From NCBI GenBank assembly GCA_944350265.1, contig CALVOG010000002.1, positions 1 through 42,566 on the forward strand: 42,566 nucleotides of DNA, given 5' to 3'. Position 1 is the stretch's first letter; each line of letters starts with the position of its first letter. The notes below the pieces were generated by a model, which was not told where the DNA came from, made no database searches, and worked only from the letters and a program-made list of their open reading frames with translations. This document shows positions 1 through 7,189 of the stretch, piece by piece. Made by a program: the position numbers and the translations under genes. This DNA is from an uncultured Clostridia bacterium (GTDB lineage Bacteria > Bacillota > Clostridia > Christensenellales > UBA1242).

Positions 1-452
1 CTATTACCGGATTTCTCCTTTCACCCCTAGACGATGCCACCCTGTGGTCATATGCGGTATTAGCAGTCGTTTCCAACCGTTATCCCCCTGTAATAGCCAG
101 ATTGTTCATACATTACTCACCCGTCCGCCACTAGGATGTTACCAACACAAAAACATTTGTGGAGGCACCAAAAATTTTGACGCGGGCACGGATACTTCGT
201 ATCCTAACCGCTAAATTTTAGGTTCCCCTCCCAATCTCCCTCCATTGTGTGTGATTTTCAATTTATGCTCGCCGGGCAAAGCCCTTCCCCTCGCAAAATT
301 GAAAATTCTATCTTTGTATTTTGTAACTAAAATACACACCGTGGTTTGAATTTATGCCAAATGCCTTTGTGTTGATAACAACCCCGTTCGACTTGCATGT
401 GTTAAGCACGCCGCCAGCGTTCGTCCTGAGCCAGGATCAAACTCTAATGTTA
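1..452 (-). rRNA. rrs: 16S ribosomal RNA, 5' part, with expanded V1
   Basis: The reverse strand at 426-445 is the universal bacterial 16S 5' primer site (AGAGTTTGATCCTGGCTCAG), and the conserved stretch ending GTGAGTAATG lies near 114-130. The gene enters from the left edge, and only roughly the first 225 E. coli-equivalent positions are present. They occupy about 452 nt here because helix h6/V1 is expanded by about 220 nt. The expansion is closed by a long stem: plus-strand 141-156 pairs with 361-376, allowing G-U pairs. Flanking conserved helices look normal, so this is probably a functional gene with an insertion and not a pseudogene. The 5' end at about 452 is inferred from the primer-site offset. 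Confidence 0.96.
161..325 (-). repeat. Structured RNA element, copy 1, inside 16S V1
   Basis: This segment of the V1 expansion is homologous to 461-610 in the leader. Both share, on the plus strand, CACCAAA, CGCGG.CACGGA, TCCTAACCGCTAAA, CCCAATC and GTGATTTT in the same order. Visible helices (plus coordinates) are 190-195 with 199-204, 171-177 plus 182-185 with 208-211 plus 213-219, 254-264 with 296-306, and 274-277 with 281-284. Each has compensatory changes relative to copy 2. Such V1 insertions are known in some bacteria as intervening sequences that may be excised from the rRNA. Excision here is inference. Confidence 0.8.
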
Positions 453-460
453 AACTACTG

Positions 461-610
461 GGACAGACACCAAACTTTTTAAACGCGGACACGGAAAACA
501 AGTTTTCCTAACCGCTAAAAGTTCGGTTTCTCTTCCCAATCCTCTTCCTTGTAGGTGATTTTTAATTTTGTTCGCCGAACGCAGTTCTACACTTCACAAA
601 ATTAAAAATT
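461..610 (-). repeat. Structured RNA element, copy 2, in 16S leader
   Basis: This is the diverged second copy of the element found in 16S V1, starting about 9 nt upstream of the inferred mature 16S 5' end. Its helices (plus coordinates) are 493-499 with 502-508, 473-479 plus 485-488 with 512-515 plus 517-523, a perfect 14-bp stem of 558-571 with 596-609, and 577-580 with 584-587. It lies inside the transcribed rRNA leader, so it would be present in the precursor and could act in 16S 5'-end maturation. That role is inference. Confidence 0.8.
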
Positions 611-835
611 GTTTTCAAATATTTTCTATCTAAGCAATCTATTTAAAACTGCACCTAGGAAAAGTTATTCTAATCAAATTAAATTGATTAAAGTTTGAGT
701 TAATTTTGCATATACACTTATGCTTTTTTCCTTTCGCTCGATAACTAACATTGACTTTAACATTGCGTAAAAGTTATTTAATTCAACTATTTAATTATCA
801 AAGAACACGTCGCCCTCTAATTTAGCGACATTCAT
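611..835 (-). other. 16S rRNA leader, promoter-proximal part
   Basis: This is the transcribed leader between the inferred rRNA start site (about 829) and the structured element. It has no open reading frame with a ribosome binding site. The transcript contains TTCTTTGATAATTAAATA near 786-803. This resembles the TTCTTTGAAAACTGAATA-type segment seen in many Bacillota rRNA leaders and spacers, and suggests conserved processing or antitermination sequence. Confidence 0.55.
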
Positions 836-865
836 ATTCTACACCAAACGCCAACACTTTGTCAA
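836..865 (-). promoter_or_regulatory. rRNA operon promoter
   Basis: On the minus strand a perfect TTGACA (-35, 860-865) is followed after 18 bp by TAGAAT (-10, 836-841). It is the only strong promoter upstream of the 16S gene and would give a leader of about 375 nt. Confidence 0.8.
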
Positions 866-981
866 CAGTTTTTCAAAAAAAATTAAACTTTTTTCAAAAA
901 ATTTTCATTTCTCAACATTTTTCTCGCCACTTCGCCCTTCTTCCGCACTTTATCTTATAGATTTTCCATAACTTTTTTGAT

Positions 982-1009
982 AAAAAAACCTGCTTTCAAT
1001 AAAAGGTTT
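982..1009 (-). terminator. Rho-independent terminator, minus strand
   Basis: On the minus strand a 6-bp stem (AAACCT/AGGTTT) with a 12-nt loop runs into a T tract. It lies between the rRNA promoter and the tiny reading frame at 1086-1130, so it would end a short transcript coming from that direction. The stem is short and the call is moderate. Confidence 0.45.
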
Positions 1010-1085
1010 AAAGAGGTTAGGCTCTAAATTCGGCTTTTGGCAAGATAAATGCGTTTGCAAATTACGCCAAGTGGCAGTTTTGCTT

Positions 1086-1130
1086 TCAATATTCGCTGTG
1101 GCAACTCTTTCTCCTTCGTTTTTCCGCCAT
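1086..1130 (-). CDS. Possible 14-residue leader or micro-peptide
   Basis: The reading frame MAEKRRRKSCHSEY is preceded by an excellent ribosome binding site (AAGGAGGGGAAA directly before the ATG). It ends 77 nt before a candidate terminator. The peptide is very basic. The only support is the ribosome binding site and the terminator; no homology is recognisable and the -35/-10 is unclear. It could equally be a fortuitous site. No other gene is seen in 866-1214. Confidence 0.25.
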   Translation of the reverse strand: MAEKRRRKSCHSEY

Positions 1131-1214
1131 TTTCCCCTCCTTATCAGCGTTTTAACTATTTTTTTATATACTTTGAAAACTAATTGGATTAGAAAGAGAA
1201 AAAAGTGTATGAAG

Positions 1215-1245
1215 AAAAAGGCTAGGCGTTAACCTAGTCTTTTTT
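1215..1245 (-). terminator. Bidirectional terminator downstream of tRNA-Met
   Basis: A 7-bp stem (GGCTAGG/CCTAGTC, one G-T pair) with a 5-nt loop is flanked by A5 on one side and T6 on the other, so it can work on either strand. On the minus strand it would end the tRNA-Met transcript. Confidence 0.7.
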
Positions 1246-1368
1246 GGTAATACAAATTCTTCAATTTTTTAATTTTTTTGGTGTTAAAATTAGTGTCAAA
1301 ATTGACATTTAACTGTTGCTAAAAATGCTAGATACATTTATTTTGCTAACATATAGCGGTTTGTTAGT

Positions 1369-1445
1369 TGGTGGTGATAGGTGGGCTCGAACCACCGACC
1401 TTATGGGTATGAACCATACGCTCTAACCAACTGAGCTATATCACC
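1369..1445 (-). tRNA. tRNA-Met (CAT), elongator type
   Basis: This is a complete 77-nt cloverleaf. The acceptor stem is GGTGATA/TATCACC, the D arm contains AGCTCAGTTGGTTAGAGC, the anticodon arm is TATGG-TTCATAC-CCATA, and the T arm is GGTGG-TTCGAGC-CCACC. The discriminator is A and CCA is encoded. The anticodon stem lacks the three G-C pairs of initiator tRNA, and the anticodon loop matches Bacillota elongator tRNA-Met and not the CTCATAA loop usual for tRNA-Ile2. It stands alone, reads towards the rRNA operon, and has its own promoter and terminator. Confidence 0.95.
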
Positions 1446-1454
1446 ATATTGCAT

Positions 1455-1484
1455 ATTATACAATAAACAAATCTTGTTTGTCAA
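1455..1484 (-). promoter_or_regulatory. tRNA-Met promoter
   Basis: A perfect TTGACA (1479-1484), an 18-bp spacer and a perfect TATAAT (1455-1460) lie on the minus strand. The predicted start at about 1448 leaves only about 3 nt before the mature tRNA 5' end. Confidence 0.85.
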
Positions 1485-1667
1485 TTATTTTTTTCAAATA
1501 AATGAGATTTATTAAACAATTTTTGCGGCAGCGCGGTTGATTTATCTATTCTAAATCTATTACTTGAAGGTCGTAATAACCTGTGCCAGTAATACATCTT
1601 CTAGGCTTAAACTGAAATAATCACTCTGTCAGCGCCCTCGCAAATCTCAAACTTGTCTCTTAAAAGA

Positions 1668-1769
1668 CGTTTGACACACCTTAACACCTATACCGTTAGG
1701 ACTATTGGTTTGCTTGTCATTCTGAGGCGAAGCCGAAGAATCTCGTCGTAGCACCCGCCCGCGGATGTC
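1668..1769 (+). repeat. Dispersed intergenic repeat, copy 1
   Basis: A full-length-looking copy: a left extension (CGTTTGACACACC), the block TACCGTTAGGACTATTGG, the core TCATTCTGAGGCGAAGCC with GAAGAATCTCGTCGTAG, and an end block GCGGATGTC. The same blocks recur in the same order at 4809-4910 and, inverted, at 4987-5066 and 7190-7266. Confidence 0.8.
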
Positions 1770-1826
1770 AAAAAATACCTCTTAAAAAGGCTAAACCCAA
1801 AACACCTCACATTTCCAAGCGCGCTT

Positions 1827-1866
1827 GGTCATTCTGAGCGGAGCGAAGGTGGCGTGCCACTTTTTA
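1827..1866 (+). repeat. Dispersed intergenic repeat, fragment
   Basis: Core fragment GGTCATTCTGAGCGGAGCG followed by GTGGCGTGCCAC, which is a small hairpin. A related GTGGC...GCCAC tail recurs at 13287-13301. Confidence 0.7.
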
Positions 1867-1888
1867 AGGTATTGCGTGTTAAAACCTC

Positions 1889-1937
1889 TACCGTTAGGAC
1901 TATCGGTTTCATTCTGAGCGGAGCGAAGAATGACAAG
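1889..1937 (+). repeat. Dispersed intergenic repeat, short copy
   Basis: TACCGTTAGGACTATCGG is followed by a symmetric core in which TCATTCT and AGAATGA can pair across an 11-nt centre. Confidence 0.75.
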
Positions 1938-1962
1938 CTTAGGGGCAAAAATGCTTGCACAA

Positions 1963-1996
1963 AAAAATGCTTAGCACTTTTGTGTTAAGCATTTTT
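1963..1996 (-). terminator. Strong bidirectional terminator
   Basis: A near-perfect 15-bp stem (1963-1977 with 1982-1996, one G-T pair) with a TTTT loop carries A and T runs on its outer edges. It begins 9 nt after the stop codon of the membrane protein gene, so it ends that transcript on the minus strand. Confidence 0.9.
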
Positions 1997-2004
1997 GTGA
2001 GTTT

Positions 2005-4494
2005 TTATGGTTTCTTGTTGCGGTCTTGCCTAAGTTCGTTGGTAAGTTCAAGCAATGTCTTGTCAAGCTTATCAAATTTCTCACCCAACGCTGCCGTGTT
2101 TTTAGCAGTTTGTTCAGCATCACTCGGCTTATCTTTAATGCCAGCCATATCCTTAAGACCTTTAGTTGCACCTGTAATAAATTCGTTAATGCCGTCCGAC
2201 TGAGTGATACCCGTTTTGAAGTTTGCCATAAATTGTTTGCTTATATCAGCAGTAGACGCACCTATCCCCTTAACAACAGTATTCCACGCTTGATTTACCG
2301 CCCTACCATAGGTTGTAGGATTTTTCATTTGGTATGCTCTTAAATCTGCTGCAGCATCATGCCTTTTCGTCGCATTTTCATGCAAAGCTCTTGCCTTTGT
2401 GAAGTCGTCGTCCTTATGCCCGCTATAATGGAACCTTGCAAAATTCTTGTCTTTTTCTCCATAATGCGCCGCTGTTGCACTTGCCATTATTTTATCATCG
2501 TCACTTCTTACTAGACTTTTAACTAGTCTTTTAGCTTGAGATTTGCTAAACCCATTATTCATTGCTTCGGTAAGTATTTGGTCATCAGAAACCTTCTTAC
2601 GTCCGTCTAAACCCTTAATAAAGTCATCTTGTTGTTTTGCGCTTAAAACGCTTCCTGATTCCTTTAAGTCCTTTTCAGCTTTATTTAATTCTCTTTGTGT
2701 GTTAAATGCCGTGGTGCCTTGCTTTAGTAATGCCCCAAGCGACTTTGCTCCTCTGCCAAGAGCAGTGTCGCCTACTTTGCCGGCAAGAGTTTTTACTCCA
2801 CTACCAAGCGCGCCTCCAACTTTTTTAATTCCAGCACCAGCTAATTGCGTGCCCCAGCCAAGCGGAGTGGCTTTCATAAACGCCTTGGTGGCAACACCAG
2901 CCGCACCAGCCGTCATAGCGAACGCCTTGCTTGCAACGCCACCAACCTCCTTGTTGATTGTGTCTCCTGTCTTGTTGGCATCATCAGCGCCGATTAAGCC
3001 CGAAAGAACGGAAATTGCCGTTTTTATGGTGATTAAGCCAACGATTATAAAGAGCGTTTGCACAATTAGGTCAGCTATTTTTATGTTAAAGAAGTCTATT
3101 TGATTGACAAATGGAAGAAGAAGCAAGATTAAATTCATTCCAACCACGGCGCCATAAGCCATCAGCGCTTGTTTTATAAATGCTTCACGCCACGTTCCAA
3201 ACGCCTTCCCGCCGTCTAGTGGCATCAGTCCCGCAAGTGGTGGCATAACAAAGAACAGGACTAGACACATAAAGAAGCGCGTCATTAAACCGAGTATCAC
3301 ATTGATAAATATCACTATGCACACGATAATTGAGCCAAAGCCGACAATAAAGTTAAAACTCCACAAATCATAGTAATACCAAACCAGCCCAACGTTAAAC
3401 TTGGAAAAAGTGGACAGCGTTTTTGTTGTGAAATTTTTAAAATACCTTTCCTCTGCAAGCCCCGCATCGTAACTCAACTCATATTCCTTGTCAAGGTGCA
3501 AAAAGTTGGCAAAAGCAGTGTCGACCATTGTTGCTGCGTATTCAACCGGGTCCTCTGTGTGTTCAGTGTAGCCAGCGAACAAATTCAGCCCACCGCCACC
3601 AAAACCAGTAACAGCAGCATTCACGCGCTCATCCGAAGTGGTGTAGCTTCCGCCTCGACGGATTCTGTTCGCGTTATAGGCAGCCACTTGGAACATTGAG
3701 CCTGAGAATGTTTGCGTCCTTGCCGCAATTCGCGCCAAGTCTTCAGGAGGGCTTTCGTATGAAGATATCCATTCTAAGATATCTTCGCCCGCCTCAAGCA
3801 CCCCTTTTATGGCGTCAAAATACCAAATGTTTGCCGTGTAGCCGAAGATGTCATAATATAAATATGTTTCATATGTTTTGTCATTTTGCACATACTGCAC
3901 GGGCTTAAGATATTGTTCTGCCCGAGATATCGTTATCGTTTCCTCGCCATCTTTAACCGTGGTTTCGCCAAACATACTCACAACGCTTGAAGAAGTTGTG
4001 GAGGTTATTGAGTCCAGCGCGGTTAGAATTGCCTGGCTGAGCCAAAGCCCAAGAACGATGATGATTGGCACGGCAACCATATTGATAACCGCCTTGCCCG
4101 CCGTCGCCACGATTGGCATTGGACCTTTTGCCGATTTTTCGTTATAGGAATAGTGACTTTTGATGATGGCAATAAGGGTGGAAACAAAGCATATAACAAG
4201 CCCGAAAATCACAAACGCCCAAAAAACGGTGGAGAGAGCGGAATAGTCGATGTTGTCAACATACTTACTGCCACCATAGCCCACATCTATCCCCAAAATG
4301 CCTTGGATGAAGTTGGTGACAAGGTCACCGCCGATTGGCACGCCGTCCACATAGTAAACATCTAAGCCCGCGAGTTTGCGAAACAAAAGTTGAAAAAGGT
4401 CAACAAGGCTGATAAGGGAGGTGTATAAAAGATACACAAGTTTTGGTATTAAGTTAAACAGTTCTTTGACGAACTCGCCTATCCAATCAAACAT
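2005..4494 (-). CDS. VirB6/TrbL-like polytopic membrane protein
   Basis: An 829-residue membrane protein. A hydrophobic N-terminus (about 12-40) is followed by clear membrane segments near 88-111 and 135-160. A long, probably extracellular Tyr/Thr-rich region runs from about 160 to 380. A second membrane cluster spans about 380-505, including a MPPLAGLMPL turn, and a soluble C-terminus of about 320 residues is rich in Ala, Gly and Lys. This layout resembles VirB6/TrbL conjugation proteins, including the ICE-type transmembrane proteins of mycoplasmas and Clostridia. That is recognition by architecture, not a motif match. There is no other transfer gene in the window, so it is either an ICE remnant or has another role. 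It has its own promoter and a strong terminator. Confidence 0.6.
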   Translation of the reverse strand: MFDWIGEFVKELFNLIPKLVYLLYTSLISLVDLFQLLFRKLAGLDVYYVDGVPIGGDLVTNFIQGILGIDVGYGGSKYVDNIDYSALSTVFWAFVIFGLVICFVSTLIAIIKSHYSYNEKSAKGPMPIVATAGKAVINMVAVPIIIVLGLWLSQAILTALDSITSTTSSSVVSMFGETTVKDGEETITISRAEQYLKPVQYVQNDKTYETYLYYDIFGYTANIWYFDAIKGVLEAGEDILEWISSYESPPEDLARIAARTQTFSGSMFQVAAYNANRIRRGGSYTTSDERVNAAVTGFGGGGLNLFAGYTEHTEDPVEYAATMVDTAFANFLHLDKEYELSYDAGLAEERYFKNFTTKTLSTFSKFNVGLVWYYYDLWSFNFIVGFGSIIVCIVIFINVILGLMTRFFMCLVLFFVMPPLAGLMPLDGGKAFGTWREAFIKQALMAYGAVVGMNLILLLLPFVNQIDFFNIKIADLIVQTLFIIVGLITIKTAISVLSGLIGADDANKTGDTINKEVGGVASKAFAMTAGAAGVATKAFMKATPLGWGTQLAGAGIKKVGGALGSGVKTLAGKVGDTALGRGAKSLGALLKQGTTAFNTQRELNKAEKDLKESGSVLSAKQQDDFIKGLDGRKKVSDDQILTEAMNNGFSKSQAKRLVKSLVRSDDDKIMASATAAHYGEKDKNFARFHYSGHKDDDFTKARALHENATKRHDAAADLRAYQMKNPTTYGRAVNQAWNTVVKGIGASTADISKQFMANFKTGITQSDGINEFITGATKGLKDMAGIKDKPSDAEQTAKNTAALGEKFDKLDKTLLELTNELRQDRNKKP

Positions 4495-4526
4495 CCACTC
4501 TTCTCCCTTTTTCTTTTATATTTCTC

Positions 4527-4555
4527 ATTATAACAAATAAAAATACTTTTTCCAA
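4527..4555 (-). promoter_or_regulatory. Promoter of the VirB6-like gene
   Basis: TTGGAA (-35, 4550-4555), a 17-bp spacer and TATAAT (-10, 4527-4532) lie on the minus strand, with TGT before the -10 as in extended -10 promoters. The ATG is at 4494, with GGGAGA upstream as a modest ribosome binding site. Confidence 0.75.
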
Positions 4556-4750
4556 CAAATTTTCGCCTTTTTCTTAAATTTTTTTCATTATTTTTGGGGA
4601 AATGGAAAAAGATGGGCTGAATAAAACAAAAAAAGCCACCTCGCGTGAGTTAGAGAGAGTTGCAACACAATCTTTATAATGCGGGCTTAACACACATAAA
4701 AGAGGAAGGTTTAGACATTCGCGGGCTGGTAACTATTTTAGCCTTAATGT

Positions 4751-4793
4751 AAGCGATGTGGTTTTGGCACGCGACACATCAAAAAATGACAGC
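4751..4793 (+). repeat. 43-bp direct repeat, unit 1
   Basis: Identical to 5144-5186. The unit begins AAGCGATGTGG and ends AAATGACAGC. Inside it, GATGTG and CACATC can form a stem. Confidence 0.85.
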
Positions 4794-4808
4794 CTCACTC
4801 TTTACGAG

Positions 4809-4910
4809 GCGTTTGACACACCATAACACCTTTACCGTAAGGCATTGCAGTTATTTGTCATTCTGAGCAAGGAACGATAGTGACGCCAGCGAAGAATCTC
4901 GTCGTAGAAC
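4809..4910 (+). repeat. Dispersed intergenic repeat, copy with insertion
   Basis: It carries the same left extension as the copy at 1668-1769 (GTTTGACACACC, then TAACACCT) and the block TACCGTAAGG. Its core is split by about 16 extra nt between TCATTCTGAG and GCGAAGAATCTCGTCGTAG. Confidence 0.75.
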
Positions 4911-4986
4911 GGCTTACAAAACTCGAAAAACACCACTTTGAATAATATGCAATTCATATTGAACACTTCTTTAAGAGGAAGAAAAA

Positions 4987-5066
4987 GACATTCGCGAGCA
5001 GGTGCTACGACGAGATTCTTCGGCGTTGCCTCAGAATGACAAGCAAGCCGATAGTCCTAACGGTAT
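4987..5066 (-). repeat. Dispersed intergenic repeat, inverted copy
   Basis: On the minus strand: TACCGTTAGGACTATCGG, a core with CTGAGGCAACGCCGAAG, AATCTCGTCGTAG, and the end block GCTCGCGAATGTC. Confidence 0.8.
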
Positions 5067-5143
5067 AGACGATAGGTTATGTTAGGCTTTTTTTTGAGAA
5101 GATGTATTCGACGCTCGCAAGTGAGTGATTTAGCCTTAGTAAT

Positions 5144-5186
5144 AAGCGATGTGGTTTTGGCACGCGACACATCAAAAAATGACAGC
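5144..5186 (+). repeat. 43-bp direct repeat, unit 2
   Basis: Exact copy of 4751-4793, and similarity continues for some bases to the left (TAGCCTTA). It ends 21 bp from the uvrC stop codon. The two units bracket the pair of dispersed repeats. Confidence 0.85.
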
Positions 5187-5206
5187 GTCACCAAAAAGCA
5201 ACAGCG

Positions 5207-7012
5207 TCACTCTGCGTTAAAGTGGCGCTTTATCTCCTCCGCCAGGCTTTGGTGAATGCCTTTCACAAGTGCAAGTTCCTCCACGCTCGCTTTTTTCACG
5301 TTTTCCACTGTGCCGAAAGCGGACAGGAGGTTAGCAATTTTCTTTTGCCCGAGTCCTGCAATTTCGTCTAACTCCGTTTCCGTTTGCGCCTTTGTTCGAG
5401 TTTGGCGATGGAAGGTTATGGCAAAGCGATGCGCCTCATCTCTTATCCGCTGGAGGAGTTTTAGTGGCGCGCTTCCCGCTTTTAAAATCACAGGCAGTGG
5501 CTTGCCCACAACGAACACTTCCTCAAGTTTTTTTGCGAGCGCGATGATTTCAATTTTGTCGGCAAAACCCGCCTCTTTGAGTATTTCATAGGTGGAAGAG
5601 AGTTGTCCTTTTCCGCCATCGATAACGATTAAGTCTGGCATCTCTTTAAAACTCTCTCCCTCGCCATTTCTAAGCCGAGTGAGGCGCCTTTGAAGAGCCT
5701 CTTGCAAACTTGCAAAGTCGTTCGAGCCTTTCACATATTTGATTTTAAACTTGCGATAGTCACTCTTTTCCGCCTTGCCGTTTTTAAAAACCACCATCGA
5801 CGCCACCTTGTTCGTGCCACTTATGTGCGAAATGTCGTAACATTCCATCCTCAGCGGTGGACGGCGCAATGACAGCGCTTCTTGCAGTGAAAGCACGGCG
5901 CCCATTGTGTTGTTGAAAGTGAGTTTTTCCTTTTCAATATGTTTTTCAAGGTAGTCGCGCGCGTTCTCCTTCGCCATATTTAAAAGCGTGAGATTCACCC
6001 CGTGCGGATGAGATGTGGTGCGAATTTTTTTGCCGAGATAGGCGGAAAGAAGATGGTCATCCACCTCGTGGCTTGTTATGATTTCGCTTGGCGGGAGCAT
6101 ATTTTGGTAATACTGCGTGATAAAATTTGTGACGGTGGCGCTTTCGTCGATGTCGCTTTGAACAAAGTTTTGTATACCCAAAATTTTTCCTCCGCGCACC
6201 ACCATAAGCGTCACCACGCCACTGAGCCCGTCAGTGACAAACGCAACGACGTCTTTATCGACATTTTTCGGCATATTCGCCACCACGCGCATCTTTAACT
6301 TAGAAATCATTTTAAGTGATTCCCTTAGTTCAATCGCGCGCTCAAAATTCTCCACATTCGAAGCGTTTATCATCTTTTCCAGGAGAATTTTTTCGATTTC
6401 GTCGTCGTTTCCGTTCAAAAAATTGATAACTTTTTTAAGTTCTTCCGCATACTCCTCTTTTGTCACTCGCCCCGTGCAAGGCGCAAGGCAAAGCCCCATA
6501 GAAAAATTGAGGCACTCTCTTTTCAAGCGCTTGGTGGACGAAAACTTTTTGGTGCAAGTGCGAATTTTAAACGCCGACGATATCGTTTTGATTATCGCCT
6601 TGGGGTCGATGCCAGAGATATACGGACCGAAATATTTGGCGCCGTCATTCTTCACTTTTCGCACAATTTCAAGGCGCGGAAATTCCTCTTTTAGGTCGAT
6701 TTTAATGTATGGAAAGGTTTTGCCGTCTTTGAGGAGGATGTTATAGAAAGGCTGATACTTTTTAATTAGGTTGTTTTCAAGCGCTAACGCGTCCAACTCG
6801 CTGACCGTGATGAAATATTCAAAATCTTCCACATTATCCACCATCGCCTGCACTTTTGCCGGCTTCTCGGTGTGGCGAAAATACTGCGAAACACGATTTT
6901 TTAAATTCTTCGCTTTCCCAACATATATAACATCGCCGTCGGCGCCGTGCATAACATAAACACCGCTGTTCGTCGGCAAGGTTTTTAATTTTTCTCTCAC
7001 TTTTTCGTTCAT
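5207..7012 (-). CDS. uvrC: UvrABC excinuclease subunit C
   Basis: UvrC makes both incisions around DNA lesions in nucleotide excision repair. The 601-residue protein has the full domain order: GIY-YIG nuclease (SGVYVMH, then VIYVGKAKNLKNRV, residues about 16-45), a UVR domain for UvrB contact (NFERAIELRESLKMI), the RNase H-like 5' nuclease (ECYDISHISGTN, LIVIDGGKGQL, DEAHRFAITFHR), and C-terminal helix-hairpin-helix motifs (EIAGLGQKKIANLLSAFG). The frame is open 54 codons further upstream, but homology starts at MNEKVREKL, and a promoter sits so that transcription would begin at that ATG. Length is normal for the family. It is a single-gene unit among intergenic repeats. Confidence 0.96.
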   Translation of the reverse strand: MNEKVREKLKTLPTNSGVYVMHGADGDVIYVGKAKNLKNRVSQYFRHTEKPAKVQAMVDNVEDFEYFITVSELDALALENNLIKKYQPFYNILLKDGKTFPYIKIDLKEEFPRLEIVRKVKNDGAKYFGPYISGIDPKAIIKTISSAFKIRTCTKKFSSTKRLKRECLNFSMGLCLAPCTGRVTKEEYAEELKKVINFLNGNDDEIEKILLEKMINASNVENFERAIELRESLKMISKLKMRVVANMPKNVDKDVVAFVTDGLSGVVTLMVVRGGKILGIQNFVQSDIDESATVTNFITQYYQNMLPPSEIITSHEVDDHLLSAYLGKKIRTTSHPHGVNLTLLNMAKENARDYLEKHIEKEKLTFNNTMGAVLSLQEALSLRRPPLRMECYDISHISGTNKVASMVVFKNGKAEKSDYRKFKIKYVKGSNDFASLQEALQRRLTRLRNGEGESFKEMPDLIVIDGGKGQLSSTYEILKEAGFADKIEIIALAKKLEEVFVVGKPLPVILKAGSAPLKLLQRIRDEAHRFAITFHRQTRTKAQTETELDEIAGLGQKKIANLLSAFGTVENVKKASVEELALVKGIHQSLAEEIKRHFNAE

Positions 7013-7018
7013 AACTAT

Positions 7019-7047
7019 ATTATACACCACTTCGCGCATAAAAACAA
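7019..7047 (-). promoter_or_regulatory. uvrC promoter, predicts a leaderless mRNA
   Basis: TTGTTT (7042-7047), a 17-bp spacer and a perfect TATAAT (7019-7024) lie on the minus strand. The usual 6-7 nt from the -10 to the start site places +1 at about 7012, the A of the chosen uvrC ATG. No Shine-Dalgarno sequence precedes that ATG. Confidence 0.6.
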
Positions 7048-7189
7048 GCGCAAAAGTGGCAACGCCACCTCTAAGGTAATGACGGGAAATTATCGTTGGC
7101 GACGAATGATTTTTTTTAATGAAATAGAAGGGCGGATAACATATGCGAAATGGAGAATTATTCGACATTCGCAAAAAGTGGACGATTTA

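Larger units (their letters stand above)
1446..2004. other. Gene-free intergenic stretch with repeats
   Basis: Apart from the tRNA promoter at one end and a terminator at the other, this stretch holds three copies or fragments of the dispersed intergenic repeat (near 1668-1769, 1827-1866 and 1889-1937). No reading frame in it has a convincing ribosome binding site. Confidence 0.6.
4495..5206. other. Gene-free intergenic stretch with repeats
   Basis: About 700 bp with no credible gene. It contains the promoter of the VirB6-like gene, two facing copies of the dispersed repeat (4809-4910 forward, 4987-5066 inverted), an end-block fragment at about 4709-4729 (ACATTCGCGGGC), and an exact 43-bp direct repeat (4751-4793 and 5144-5186). 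Confidence 0.6.

Noticed and set aside
1369..1445. Initiator tRNA-fMet or tRNA-Ile2 for the CAT tRNA
   Set aside because: The anticodon stem is TATGG/CCATA without the three G-C pairs of initiators, position 1 pairs normally, and the loop TTCATAC fits elongator Met better than the CTCATAA of tRNA-Ile2.
1668..5066. CRISPR array from the recurring short repeats
   Set aside because: Copies are irregularly spaced, in both orientations, of variable length and modular; there are no uniform spacers and no cas genes.
7013..7174. 54-residue N-terminal extension of UvrC
   Set aside because: UvrC homology begins at MNEKVREKL; the extension has no ribosome binding site, spans the likely promoter, and is not like any UvrC N-terminus.
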